A stretch of 64,000 bases of DNA from Methanobacterium sp. (GCA_018263005.1 JADFDH010000003.1:1-64000), one strand, 5' to 3'; shown: positions 8,751-17,788, counted from the stretch's first letter. A program made the numbers and translations. Notes: generated by a model not told the origin, from the sequence alone.

Positions 8751-10475
8751 TCATTCTAAAACAGCGTAGAAACCATCAGTATCAGCATATATTACCTTGA
8801 AGCCATTTTTTTCAGCTTTTTCTGTTGTTTTATTCAGGAATTCCCTTCCCCACGCGGTTATGGCTTCTGAACATTCTATACTATACCATCTGTAAGTGCT
8901 GTGGTTGTAAAGACCGTATATGGTGCTGACCATTGTTTTCAATGCGTTTTGTCTGATATCTAATATCTGCCGTTTTCTGGGATTGGTGGATTCTTTCATC
9001 ATGGTTTTTAGTCGTAACCTATCGCTTAGTATTTGTTTAGTGACCAGGGGTATGAAACCTAATGGTTCTTTTTTGAATTTGTAAGAGAATTCTGGTGATA
9101 TATGACAGTCTTCTTCACAGGCATCATCCAAGAGGGTTTCTGGGGAGATGTTCTTGGCTATTATGATGCTGGGATAGAGGCTTCTGAAGTCGAAGTAAAC
9201 TATGTTCTCCTGCAGGCCCTGGACTGGTTCCTCCACATAACCTCCTACAACATCTCTTAAATAGTTCCCAAACTTGTTAGGAACCATATATCCATATTCA
9301 TGGGACTTACGGATCAGATACCATTCCACCAGGTATCCGGTGCCTCTCCGGGTTACATCGAATAAAGGCTGTCCCACCAGTCGGGAAAGCTCAATACTCA
9401 AGCCTAACATTATCTCACTGACTCGGCTGATGGCCTGGGTATCCTCCAGTGAATATTTGTAGAGCTTCTCCAATTTCTCATCATTGTTCCAGCAGTTGCA
9501 GATCTCATCTGCTGGGAAGTCTATTTTATCCTCTCCAAATAGTTCTAAATATACACGTTTGAGGGTGTGGCTGTCGAGTTGAAGATGTCGCCTTACGATC
9601 TTGTAAAGATCAACATGCACCCGGCCCTTGATATATGCGGCTTTCCTGTGGCCGGTTAAAAATTTAGGAGGTGATCCGTCCAATCCCAGGTTAAGTTTCA
9701 CCTTCCATTTACGGGCGCGTTCTTTTAAGTAGGGGAAGTCGAATTTATCTGAGTTGTAACCAATGATTATATCCGGGTTTTCGGATTTGATGGTTAGAAC
9801 GAATTTCTGTAACAATTCCTTCTCTGTGGGAACGGTTTCAACAAAATCAGATGATGATTCTTTGGTGGAGAACACCTTATCAAAACCCTGATTACTGGAG
9901 AAGCTGATGATGATGATAGGATCTTCACTTACCCTTGGTAAGTCCTTTTGATTGCAGGCTTCTATTTTAAAACTCAGAATATTAAGCATAGGCAGATCTG
10001 ATCGGATTAGTTTTGGCTGTTCCTGTATTTCCATTAGGCAGGTTTCATGGTGATACTTTCTGAACACTTTTCCCTGGACTTCTACCATAGACAGGGGGAA
10101 TAGGTTGTTATCGATGAGATATCTTCCCGGGAATGGTATATCATACTCCCTAATATCTTCTACTGATTTTAAATCTTTTATTCTCTTTTTTATAGATGGT
10201 ATGTCCCGGGGATGTTTTAGGGTGATTTTTATGAATTCTTTTTCTTCTCCGTTTTCTTTTTTATGAACTTTTTCTATCCTATCCAGTTTAAGCTGACTCA
10301 GATCATCTGTACATTCACCGAGATCATAGGGTAGAACGTAGATGTAAGGTTTGAATTTTCTGTCATGGGCAATTATGGATCTTCCATCGGGGAGTTTGCC
10401 GTACAATCTTATCACTGCACCGCCCTTCTGGGTGATGTAATCCATGTCCAAGAGCAGGAATTTAACTATCTCCAT
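8751..10475 (-). CDS. polB1: Split family-B DNA polymerase large subunit, PolB1-like, with altered Exo I motif
   Basis: A 574-residue family-B polymerase ending 7 residues after the motif C aspartate (YADTDGFYAVLE), like PolB1 of Methanothermobacter, whose remaining thumb region is a separate small subunit, PolB2, coded elsewhere. Exo II (GYNSDKFDFPY, 239-249), Exo III (YSLED, 341-345), motif A (DFRSLYPS, 429-436) and motif C (D565, D567) are present. Exo I reads FKIE (169-172): the catalytic Asp of DIE is Lys170, an AAA codon. Motif B reads KTMVSTIYG, with Ser where Asn is usual. The 3'-5' exonuclease may therefore be inactive or weak. No small subunit lies in this window. It could be a second, divergent PolB1 copy. 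Confidence 0.85.
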   Translation of the reverse strand: MEIVKFLLLDMDYITQKGGAVIRLYGKLPDGRSIIAHDRKFKPYIYVLPYDLGECTDDLSQLKLDRIEKVHKKENGEEKEFIKITLKHPRDIPSIKKRIKDLKSVEDIREYDIPFPGRYLIDNNLFPLSMVEVQGKVFRKYHHETCLMEIQEQPKLIRSDLPMLNILSFKIEACNQKDLPRVSEDPIIIISFSSNQGFDKVFSTKESSSDFVETVPTEKELLQKFVLTIKSENPDIIIGYNSDKFDFPYLKERARKWKVKLNLGLDGSPPKFLTGHRKAAYIKGRVHVDLYKIVRRHLQLDSHTLKRVYLELFGEDKIDFPADEICNCWNNDEKLEKLYKYSLEDTQAISRVSEIMLGLSIELSRLVGQPLFDVTRRGTGYLVEWYLIRKSHEYGYMVPNKFGNYLRDVVGGYVEEPVQGLQENIVYFDFRSLYPSIIIAKNISPETLLDDACEEDCHISPEFSYKFKKEPLGFIPLVTKQILSDRLRLKTMMKESTNPRKRQILDIRQNALKTMVSTIYGLYNHSTYRWYSIECSEAITAWGREFLNKTTEKAEKNGFKVIYADTDGFYAVLE

Positions 10476-10613
10476 ATAGCTTAGATTCTGTTTTAACTAA
10501 GTAATATAACTTTTTAAAAGAAATTATTACTTCTCACACGCTCTCTCCCGCAAATGGTATTAATCTCATCGGTAATATTACTAAATCCCCATTGGGAGAA
10601 GGTGAAATTTCCT

Positions 10614-11006
10614 ATGAGAGTGAGTGAAGGAATGCTTAATGGAAGATTTGCAGAAGTATACCATCCAAAGTTATTCGCTGAAGGTGAAGAAGTCATTTTA
10701 TTCACCCGGGACGAGTTCAGCCGCACCTACTCTTCCATAAGTGAGCAGATAGATCATATTAGCCGGACTTATCTGCGAATGGATAGGGATGAGGAATGGA
10801 AGTTAATCGGATATTGGCCTAAGATAATGGAGAGGGTGCAAATCTTAGATTTGAATATGGATCTAATGTACAAATCCGAACCCCTGCAATGTTATCTTGA
10901 TACATATCTCTATCCTATTATTCGGGGTTCTCGTAAACCTGTTACCGTATCTGGAAAAGAAGGTATAAGTATAAGCAAAGATTCAGGATTTGATCTATTA
11001 TTTTAG
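10614..11006 (+). CDS. Hypothetical protein, first of a tandem paralogous pair
   Basis: I choose ATG 10614 because GGAGAAGGTGA lies just upstream; an earlier in-frame ATG at 10554 has no ribosome site and adds an unlikely N-terminus. The ~130-residue product begins MRVSEGMLNGRF and contains AEVYHPKLFAEGEEVILF, closely matching RLYHPQLFRREDEILIL in the next gene. No membrane segment or known motif. The next gene starts within a few bases of this stop, so the two are co-transcribed. Function unknown. Confidence 0.72.
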   Translation: MRVSEGMLNGRFAEVYHPKLFAEGEEVILFTRDEFSRTYSSISEQIDHISRTYLRMDRDEEWKLIGYWPKIMERVQILDLNMDLMYKSEPLQCYLDTYLYPIIRGSRKPVTVSGKEGISISKDSGFDLLF

Positions 11007-11009
11007 TGG

Positions 11010-11504
11010 TTGATATGTGATATGCGTTATAGTTATGGAATCATGGACAGAGGGAAGATACGGTTGTATCATCCCCAATTATTTCGCAGAGAAGATGAAA
11101 TTCTAATACTCCCCAGCAAAGATTTTCACAAGTGGCACGGCGATTTAAAAGAATATATAGACGGCCTATATCAAATAAACTCTCAATCCATGGATAAATC
11201 ATTAGAAGAGCTTAACTTAGCTTTAGGGGTGATCATTAACATTGTAGAAAAATTAGAACATATCTTCGATGAGGGAATAGTAACTGATTCTTATCATTAC
11301 GTATCCGCCATTGATGAGAATCTTAAGAAGCGGAGAGATAATTTCTACAGCAGTGATATGAGGAGGTGTGATCTAAGAATCCCGGTTAAACCCGAGATAA
11401 CACCTGCATTGAAAAATCATAATATGATGGAGATCGTGGAATACGCTAACTGGAAATTTTCACTCAGTCTGAAGGAGTTTAGCTTCCAACTGAAAAAGAA
11501 ATAA
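11010..11504 (+). CDS. Hypothetical protein, second of the tandem paralogous pair
   Basis: Up to 164 residues. The N-terminal ~60 residues are paralogous to the preceding gene (YHPxLF plus a following D/E-E-x-I-L strand and a short helix); the C-terminal part is a longer, charged helical region. The frame opens with TTG at 11010, with ATG at 11022 as an alternative; neither has a strong ribosome site, and translation may be coupled to the upstream gene three bases away. Function unknown. Confidence 0.72.
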   Translation: MICDMRYSYGIMDRGKIRLYHPQLFRREDEILILPSKDFHKWHGDLKEYIDGLYQINSQSMDKSLEELNLALGVIINIVEKLEHIFDEGIVTDSYHYVSAIDENLKKRRDNFYSSDMRRCDLRIPVKPEITPALKNHNMMEIVEYANWKFSLSLKEFSFQLKKK

Positions 11505-11595
11505 GCAAGGGATAGTTTTTAATAAAAAATTAATGTATCATAGTTTAAATATTGTATTTAGGTTAATAAGTACTTTTTATATATTTTCCAAGTGG

Positions 11596-11853
11596 CTACT
11601 CTTTTTCCCAGCAAATATCACCTTTGAGATCCTTCCAGGCGTCCTTTCCTATCCAGAATAGATATTCAACTTCCTCTTCTTCATCAGGATCATAGAAGGA
11701 ATCATCCTCATCATAGACTGAAATATAGCGGAAGTCCATTCCCCGGGCGGTTAATAGGATAGAGAAGAAAATAGCTGAATTTTTATGATTGAGTTTTAGT
11801 AAGACCTCTTCATCTTCTTTAATGAATTTTATATTCTCACCAATATCTTCCAT
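11596..11853 (-). CDS. Small acidic hypothetical protein
   Basis: An 85-residue, strongly acidic soluble protein (a DPDEEEEVEY stretch in the middle), ending WKDLKGDICWEKE. GGGGGTT lies about ten bases before the ATG. No motif recognised. It is separated from its neighbours by AT-rich spacers and is probably a single-gene unit. Confidence 0.65.
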   Translation of the reverse strand: MEDIGENIKFIKEDEEVLLKLNHKNSAIFFSILLTARGMDFRYISVYDEDDSFYDPDEEEEVEYLFWIGKDAWKDLKGDICWEKE

Positions 11854-12153
11854 CAGACTTTAACCCCCTATAATGTAGATTTAATGGATATACTGTTTAG
11901 AATATGGTTTATTATCTTATCACTTTTTAACTCAGTTATCTATATGTAATTATTTCTTAATTTATGTGTTGATGAATTTCTAAGAGTTTTTATGCTTCTA
12001 AAATAAATTGTTTTATGGGTATAACAAATACTGTTTTTAACCTTTAAATAATAATTTCAATCTAATTACACAAAGTTCTTGGAATGGAACATCACCATCT
12101 ATGATTATTATTAAAGAGAGGCTTAGTTGATATTTACTAGGATGTACGATGAA
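11854..12153. other. Intergenic spacer
   Basis: AT-rich sequence between two small leftward genes. It contains the ribosome site of the downstream gene at its left end. No coding frame of note and no obvious structure. Confidence 0.4.
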
Positions 12154-12360
12154 TTATCTTTTATTTTTAATAAAATAGTAAAGATAGGTGGCTGTGAAGA
12201 TAATGAACATTCCTGCTGGTAGTATTAGTAATCCTTGTATACCAAATGTTTCATATACTCCGATAAATTTAAGGATCAAAGATATTGCAAAGATTATCCC
12301 CATTATTAAACTACCCATACCTGCTAGTGTTTCATTTTCTACAATTTCCACATTCCTCAT
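12154..12360 (-). CDS. Small two-helix membrane protein
   Basis: About 68 residues with two hydrophobic helices (MGSLIMGIIFAISLILKFIG and a second one near the C-terminus) and a basic tail, FIKNKR. I choose ATG 12360 because a GGGGGGTG site lies nine bases upstream; the GTG at 12372 falls inside that site. Family and function unknown. Confidence 0.65.
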   Translation of the reverse strand: MRNVEIVENETLAGMGSLIMGIIFAISLILKFIGVYETFGIQGLLILPAGMFIIFTATYLYYFIKNKR

Positions 12361-12447
12361 AGAAAGTAACACCCCCCAATGATTATTATATAAAAACCCA
12401 TTAATAAATGTTACTATTTACTAACTTAATTTTTTAATATTAAATTA

Positions 12448-12546
12448 TTTCTCACTCAGTTTTAAAATTAAAATTAGTTCTCATCTAGTTTTTAAAAAAA
12501 TTAATTTTTTTCTCACTAGTTTTTAAAAAAAATTAGTTCTCAAATG
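12448..12546 (+). repeat. Short AT-rich tandem repeat, about 27-32 nt period
   Basis: Three imperfect copies and a partial fourth of TTCTCA-(3-4 nt)-AGTTTTTAAAAAAATTA. Copies abut directly without unique spacers, so this is not a CRISPR array. Confidence 0.6.
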
Positions 12547-12588
12547 CTCTCGGATTAAACATAACAAACTTAAAAACTATAGAAACCA

Positions 12589-12657
12589 TCACCACTAGGG
12601 GGTGAGCTGACTATACCATAGGGTGACATGTAATGAAAATTACATCCCTAAAGTCAC
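12589..12657 (+). ncRNA. Candidate structured RNA or regulatory hairpins
   Basis: TCACC (12589-12593) can pair with GGTGA (12601-12605). Further on, ATGTAAT-GAAA-ATTACAT (12628-12645) is a perfect 7-bp stem with a GAAA tetraloop, extended by AGGG (12620-12623) pairing with CCCT (12646-12649) around a TGAC bulge. GTGAC (12623-12627) can alternatively pair with GTCAC (12653-12657). Strand, promoter and function are unknown; it is an inference from pairing only. Confidence 0.3.
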
Positions 12658-13152
12658 ACTTAAAACCCCATACACTAAACTTAGAACAATAAATTACAAA
12701 AAAAATTTAAATAAACTAATTACATCTAAACAGCATCTAAACATTCAAAAAATCGAAAATTCAACAACATCCACATACTAAAGATTGCATTGGATTAAAT
12801 TCCAATAGTTATATCATCAATACCAAAGGAAAAAATACCATTCCAAAATAGTTCAAAGAAAAACCAATAAATCACATTAAGACCAGAGATCTTTGAAAAT
12901 CACAACCCTAAACAGGAATAATCTTGGAAAATTCAGGGACTGAATCAAATAATATTCCACACCCCCATTAGAACTTTAACCTGTTGTTAAATGTTCTTCT
13001 TTTCTTTTTTTGCCTTTTCTAACAAATGTATTATTAAAAATAATCTACAAATGAACCATTATATTTAAAGAAATTAGTCAAATATCACCATTTTATAATC
13101 AAAAAATTTATACCATTTCTTAATAGACTAATTTTATATCATAAAATAGGAT

Positions 13153-15420
13153 GTGGGTGAATTGAAAAATAAACTGATTTTTATAACAGCTTTAGTTTTT
13201 TTTGTATTAATTTTAGCAAGCTCAGCTTACGGAGCAGATAATGATCAAAACATGGAAGATTCTTCAATTGCAAATTATGCACTAGAATCTTCACCATCAA
13301 CTGTTTATGTAAATCCAGTAACGGGAAACGATACCAATAATGGAACCAGTCCGGATAATCCTTTTAAAACCATAACCAAAGGAGTAAATATCGTTGCAGA
13401 CGGGGGAACAGTGAATCTTTCAGCTGGAACCTACCAGGAAAATGTGATTATGGTGCAAAAAAGTTTAACCATCACCGGAGCTGGAGAAGATAGTACCATC
13501 TTAGATGGGAAAAACAATAACCGGGTTTTTTACATCTATTCTGGAAAAACCGTTACCATACAAAACTTATCCATAACTAGAGGTATCGGGAAACCAGATG
13601 GGGGAGGAATATATAACGACGGTACCTTAACTCTTACATCATGCAAACTATACAACAACACCACCCCCAATGGAAGAAATGCCAATAAAAGTGATGATGC
13701 AAATCCCGGTGGTAATGGTGGAGCAATATACAACACCAGCAATGGGAATATAACCATAAATAATTGTGAAATATACAATAACCGAACAGGAAATGGTGGA
13801 AATGCATGCTCCCATCTAATGGACAGGGGTTCAGCAGAACATGGAGGTTATGGCGGAGCCATATATAACTCCGGAATTCTAAAACTTCAGAACAGCAATA
13901 TTTATGAAAATACAGCTGGAAAAGGAGGTCACAGTAGTGATGTTCATCCCGGCGCTCACGGAGGACATGGTGGAGCCATATACAACAACAAAAACGCACA
14001 ATTAACCATCACCAACTGCACAATAAACAATAACAAAGCAGGTGAAGGCGGGAAAAGAGATAACACCTGTAATACAACCTCCGGTGATGGTGGAAACGGC
14101 GGTGCCATATACAACGATGGTATACTAAAAATAACCGGAACACAGTTAGAAAAAAACAGAGCAGGTCAATCAGGTACAGTTACACAAGATGGTCAATCTG
14201 CATATGATGGAAACGGCGGAAACGGCGGTGCCATATACAACGATGGTGATGGACAATTAACCATTACAAATTCAAAACTAAATGAAAATAAAGCAGGAAT
14301 GGCTGGTTACAAACACTCCGGAGGAAATGGAGGGGCTATATACAATAAAGGAATATTAAACATCACAGAGAGTGAAATAAGTCATAATAGAGCGGGCAGT
14401 GATCTTATTAACGGCCCTGAAGGTAAAGATATTTCTCATGGAAAAGGAAATGCTATCTACTCAGATTGTGAAAAACAGGTCAAAATAAATTTCTGCAGCT
14501 TTGAAGACAATAGAACAATGTATCTAAACAAAGATAAAGATGTCATCTGGTACGATGAACAAGTTTACCTGAAAGAATATAAATCCACTGATACTGATCT
14601 GAAAAATAACTGGTGGGGAACCAACAACGACAACGGTGAACTGGCTAATCTGGTGAAAGGTAAAGATGACATCACCAAATACTACAACCCCTATCTTAAA
14701 CTAACAATAACCGTAGATCCATCAACCATAGGAATAAATGGAACATCAAACGTAACAGCATCATTTAGAATAAACTCAGCAGGAGAAAATACATATGTCC
14801 CTGTTGATTGGATGCATGTACCTGATGGTGTAGAAGTTAAATTCAGTTCATATAAGGGAAGTATGCAATTAAGAAACACCACCACCACCGCAGGCATAGC
14901 CACCACCACCTTTTTACCCATAAAAGTTGGGGATGTACAAAAACCAGGTGTTGTATACGCCACTGCTGGAAAACAAAAAGTAAGCGCCACCATCATCATC
15001 CAGAATGCAGATGTTAAAATGGCGAATGTGAGAATGATGCTCGGAGCAAAGTATTCACCAGAAACAGATACCCTGCAATATTTACTAAGAGCAATCAACA
15101 CCGGCCCAAACATGGCAACCGGACTAAAAATATCCATACCCCTACCTGAAGACAGTGTATATATGAGTCACTCAGTATGCTGGAACGGGAAAGACTGGAT
15201 AGACCAAGATTCAAGCTACGACCCAGCAACTGGTATATGGGATCTAAGCAACAAAAACATCATTAAATACCAATATCCCCAATTAAAACTGGAGTTAGAA
15301 CCATTAAAACATAGTCAAATCTATGAAATAACCATAACACGAACTGCACAAAACGAAATCAACAATGAACCTAATAAAATAGAAAGAAAACATTGGGTAA
15401 GTGAACCACTAGAACCTTAA
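13153..15420 (+). CDS. Secreted GGAIYN-repeat beta-helix protein
   Basis: Up to 755 residues. The start is uncertain: GTG 13153 or TTG 13162, both next to GTGGGTGA. It has a signal peptide ending near SSAYGAD, then VYVNPVTGNDTNNGTSPDNP (typical opening of DUF1565/beta-helix proteins) and a long beta-helix in which GGAIYN, flanked by Gly-rich runs, occurs seven times plus a degenerate eighth (about residues 155-440), like polymorphic-membrane-protein repeats. An Ig-like domain (about 515-620) and a C-terminal DUF11-like domain (about 625-745) follow. No pseudomurein-binding repeat or C-terminal anchor is seen. Likely an adhesin-like surface protein. Confidence 0.87.
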   Translation: MGELKNKLIFITALVFFVLILASSAYGADNDQNMEDSSIANYALESSPSTVYVNPVTGNDTNNGTSPDNPFKTITKGVNIVADGGTVNLSAGTYQENVIMVQKSLTITGAGEDSTILDGKNNNRVFYIYSGKTVTIQNLSITRGIGKPDGGGIYNDGTLTLTSCKLYNNTTPNGRNANKSDDANPGGNGGAIYNTSNGNITINNCEIYNNRTGNGGNACSHLMDRGSAEHGGYGGAIYNSGILKLQNSNIYENTAGKGGHSSDVHPGAHGGHGGAIYNNKNAQLTITNCTINNNKAGEGGKRDNTCNTTSGDGGNGGAIYNDGILKITGTQLEKNRAGQSGTVTQDGQSAYDGNGGNGGAIYNDGDGQLTITNSKLNENKAGMAGYKHSGGNGGAIYNKGILNITESEISHNRAGSDLINGPEGKDISHGKGNAIYSDCEKQVKINFCSFEDNRTMYLNKDKDVIWYDEQVYLKEYKSTDTDLKNNWWGTNNDNGELANLVKGKDDITKYYNPYLKLTITVDPSTIGINGTSNVTASFRINSAGENTYVPVDWMHVPDGVEVKFSSYKGSMQLRNTTTTAGIATTTFLPIKVGDVQKPGVVYATAGKQKVSATIIIQNADVKMANVRMMLGAKYSPETDTLQYLLRAINTGPNMATGLKISIPLPEDSVYMSHSVCWNGKDWIDQDSSYDPATGIWDLSNKNIIKYQYPQLKLELEPLKHSQIYEITITRTAQNEINNEPNKIERKHWVSEPLEP
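13590..14470 (+). repeat. Coding repeats for GGAIYN motifs
   Basis: A recurring DNA phrase of the type GGTGGAGCAATATACAAC appears seven times at irregular spacing of roughly 100-135 bp, plus one decayed copy. The spacing variation reflects Gly/Asn-rich insertions between helix turns. Confidence 0.7.
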
Positions 15421-15435
15421 AACCATAGAAAAACC

Positions 15436-15485
15436 CCATATTAGTTTTTTATTCCCTTATCACTTTTTTCTTTTTTTATTTTTAA
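15436..15485 (+). terminator. T-rich terminator
   Basis: Several T runs (TTTTTTATTCCC, TTTTTTCTTTTTTTATTTTT) begin about 20 bases after the stop of the GGAIYN gene. Confidence 0.45.
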
Positions 15486-15660
15486 AATTCATACTTGATG
15501 TATTAGTTTATTCAAATAGAATTTTAAAATTTCATAAATATAGATTCAATTAATTTCTTAAAATTTAAGAAATAGATTATAGGAAGCTTTAAATAACCGT
15601 AACGTTTAATCATGGATATTGAATTTTATATAGTCATCACCAACTTATAAGAGGGAGTAA

Positions 15661-16812
15661 ATGTTAGATATAGCCTTTAAGGATTTTAAAGCAAAGAAAA
15701 GCCGGGCTTTGATGTGCATCATCGGAGTAATGGTTTGCGTTTTGCTAATCGGTACAGTGAACAACGTTTTGTATGAGATGGAAAACGGTCTTAAAGGAGA
15801 CCTGGGAACGGTTAATGGTAAGTTATATTTCGAAAAAAACGGCACAGGATTCCCACCCTACGGAAGCATACTCAATGAAGAACTGGGTGACCAGGTATTG
15901 AATCGTAGTGAAGTTAATCGGGATAAAAGTACTAAGGCCTTGTTCTCTGCTTTAGAAGGTACGCAGACAGATAGTGGTTTTTCCATTGTGGTGGTTGGTT
16001 TAACCCCGGGTAAGGAGCAGGCATTCATCCAGAATGCCACTGTAAATGGAAAAAGCACCCTAACCGGAGAGGTGGAGAATGCGGTTATACTGGGAAGTGA
16101 AGCTGCTATTAAATATAATGCCAGTGTTGGTGAGACTATCACCGTAAACGATAATCAGTATAAGGTTATAGGGATACTGAATAAGGTAGGAACCGGCTGG
16201 CCGTTAAGCATAGACTTCGCCATGATCATGACCCTGAATAAAGCACAGAATGTAAGCAGCATGCCCAATCTGATCTCCACGGTGATCATAATACCCAGTT
16301 CCAATTACACCATACAGAGTGCGGAGACCAGTCTACAGGATGCCTATCCTAAGTACAGCATACTATCAGAACAGGATGCTGAGAAGACCATTGATAAAAA
16401 CCTCAGCCAAATTAGAATATTCATGAACATGATCAACGCCTTCATCTTCATCGTATCCATCGTGTTCATCATGAACGTGATGATGATGACCGTGAAGGAG
16501 AAAACCAAGGAGATAGGTACCATGCGGGCTATAGGAACCAGGAAAAGATCCATCATGAAACTGATCATCTATGAATCACTGATCATGAGCGTCATCGGAG
16601 GTATCATTGGCATAATACTCATCAGCCCAGTATACAATCTCATGGGATTATTAATGGGTTACAGTGAGATTAATTTCCTCAGCTTCTACATACCACCCCT
16701 GGTACTGGTCCAGTTATTGGTGATCATCTTCATCATCGGAACGTTCTCCGGTTTACTGCCGGCCTATCTGGCCAACCGCATCAGCCCCATAGAGGCTTTA
16801 AGATATGAATAA
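15661..16812 (+). CDS. ABC transporter permease, MacB/FtsX type
   Basis: A 383-residue permease with one N-terminal membrane helix (about 15-38), a large extracytoplasmic MacB-like domain (about 40-260) and three C-terminal helices (about 268-375), ending in PIEALRYE, the usual end of this family. GAGGGAG precedes ATG 15661. The partner ATPase begins 20 bases downstream. Such pairs act as mechanotransmission devices or exporters of peptides, lipids or lipoproteins rather than importers; the substrate here is unknown. Confidence 0.9.
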   Translation: MLDIAFKDFKAKKSRALMCIIGVMVCVLLIGTVNNVLYEMENGLKGDLGTVNGKLYFEKNGTGFPPYGSILNEELGDQVLNRSEVNRDKSTKALFSALEGTQTDSGFSIVVVGLTPGKEQAFIQNATVNGKSTLTGEVENAVILGSEAAIKYNASVGETITVNDNQYKVIGILNKVGTGWPLSIDFAMIMTLNKAQNVSSMPNLISTVIIIPSSNYTIQSAETSLQDAYPKYSILSEQDAEKTIDKNLSQIRIFMNMINAFIFIVSIVFIMNVMMMTVKEKTKEIGTMRAIGTRKRSIMKLIIYESLIMSVIGGIIGIILISPVYNLMGLLMGYSEINFLSFYIPPLVLVQLLVIIFIIGTFSGLLPAYLANRISPIEALRYE

Positions 16813-16832
16813 ATCACAAGGGAGTTAATATT

Positions 16833-17513
16833 ATGGACGGTTTAATTAAAGGAGTGGAACTCTGGAAAACCTATAAATTAGATGTTACGGAAGTACACGC
16901 CCTCCGGGGTCTCAATATAACCGTGGATAAGGGAGAATTTGTCAGTATCATGGGACCCTCTGGTTCGGGGAAATCCACACTACTCAATATGATCGGATGT
17001 CTGGACACCCCTACAAAGGGTGAACTGTACATCGGAGGTAAGAAAACCTCAGATATGAGCGATAAAGAGTTAACCCGTATGCGGGCTGAGGAAATAGGAT
17101 TCATATTCCAAACATTCAACTTACTACCTGCTTTATCAGTAAGGGATAATGTGGAGTTTCCCATGCGCAACCTCCCGGGGAAAGAAAAACCCAAGAAAAC
17201 AAAAAGGATAAAAAGGGCAGAGGAAGCATTGGAACAGGTTGGCCTAGGTGATCGGATGAACTATTTACCAACTAAACTTTCCGGGGGAGAAAGACAGCGA
17301 GTAGCTATAGCCCGGGCCCTGGTGAATCATCCCCAGTTCATATTAGCAGATGAACCCACCGGTAACCTGGATTCAGATGCTTCAGCCAATATAATTAAAG
17401 TTTTACATGAGGTTAACTCTGAGGGTAACACGGTGATCATGGTCACCCATGATAAGGAAACCACCAAGGACACCAGGATCTTAAGGATCAGGGATGGAGT
17501 GATACAGGATTAA
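16833..17513 (+). CDS. ABC transporter ATPase, LolD/MacB type
   Basis: A 226-residue ATPase with all motifs: Walker A GPSGSGKST (about 41-49), Q-loop FQTFN, signature LSGGERQRVAIARAL, Walker B FILADEPTGNLD and H-loop VTHD. It lies 20 bases after the permease and would energise it. A basic insert, KEKPKKTKRIKRAE, lies before the signature. Family assignment is firm. Confidence 0.93.
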   Translation: MDGLIKGVELWKTYKLDVTEVHALRGLNITVDKGEFVSIMGPSGSGKSTLLNMIGCLDTPTKGELYIGGKKTSDMSDKELTRMRAEEIGFIFQTFNLLPALSVRDNVEFPMRNLPGKEKPKKTKRIKRAEEALEQVGLGDRMNYLPTKLSGGERQRVAIARALVNHPQFILADEPTGNLDSDASANIIKVLHEVNSEGNTVIMVTHDKETTKDTRILRIRDGVIQD

Positions 17514-17565
17514 GTGAAAACGAATCGATTAGCCAGAATAAGATCATGAAGTGTAAGACCAGATC

Positions 17566-17664
17566 TATAAAAAGAAGATCATCAATGTAGAAAACAGGAT
17601 ATAAAAAGAAGATCATCAATGTAGAATAAAATAAAATGATCGTAAATTGTAGAAAACAGGATAT
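17566..17664 (+). repeat. 34-bp direct repeats
   Basis: TATAAAAAGAAGATCATC-AATGTAGAA occurs at 17566-17592 and again, 34 bases on, at 17600-17626. The tail TGTAGAAAACAGGATAT returns once more at 17649-17664. There are no unique spacers between copies. Confidence 0.75.
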
Positions 17665-17688
17665 TAAAAAAAGTTCATAAGAGTGGGG

Positions 17689-17768
17689 CTCCCAGGAAAG
17701 GTAGAGAAAAACAAATATTAGGGGTAAGAGTTGAAATCTACCATTTTGAATCCTGGGAGAAGTTTTTT
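17689..17768 (+). ncRNA. Candidate non-coding RNA: nested stem-loop plus T-tract
   Basis: CTCCCAGGA (17689-17697) pairs perfectly with TCCTGGGAG (17751-17759). Inside, GGTAGA (17700-17705) pairs perfectly with TCTACC (17737-17742). The outer stem is followed at once by AGTTTTTT, which looks like a transcript end. The 31-base apical loop contains AGGGGTAAGAG. It could be the 3' end of the ABC-operon transcript, a small RNA, or a cis-regulatory RNA. I recognise no known riboswitch. Confidence 0.4.
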
Positions 17769-17770
17769 AA

Positions 17771-17788
17771 GAAGTGGTCCAACACTTC
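17771..17788. promoter_or_regulatory. Short hairpin GAAGTG-N6-CACTTC
   Basis: A perfect 6-bp inverted repeat with a 6-base loop, 11 bases after the longer stem-loop. It may be part of the same RNA or a separate site. Confidence 0.3.

Larger units (their letters stand above)
12373..13152. other. 780-bp gene-poor region with short repeats and a possible structured RNA
   Basis: No convincing gene. The left part holds short AT-rich repeats (about 12448-12546), then a potentially structured segment (12589-12657). The remainder to 13152 is A-rich and T-poor on the + strand, with no open frame. The right end provides the upstream region of the GGAIYN-repeat gene. Confidence 0.5.

Noticed and set aside
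12448..12546. CRISPR array
   Set aside because: AT-rich copies are adjacent, imperfect and too few.
13634..13999. 121-residue minus frame opposite GGAIYN repeats
   Set aside because: Antisense of a Gly/Asn-rich repeat; composition (His, Cys, Leu, Trp) is typical of a shadow.
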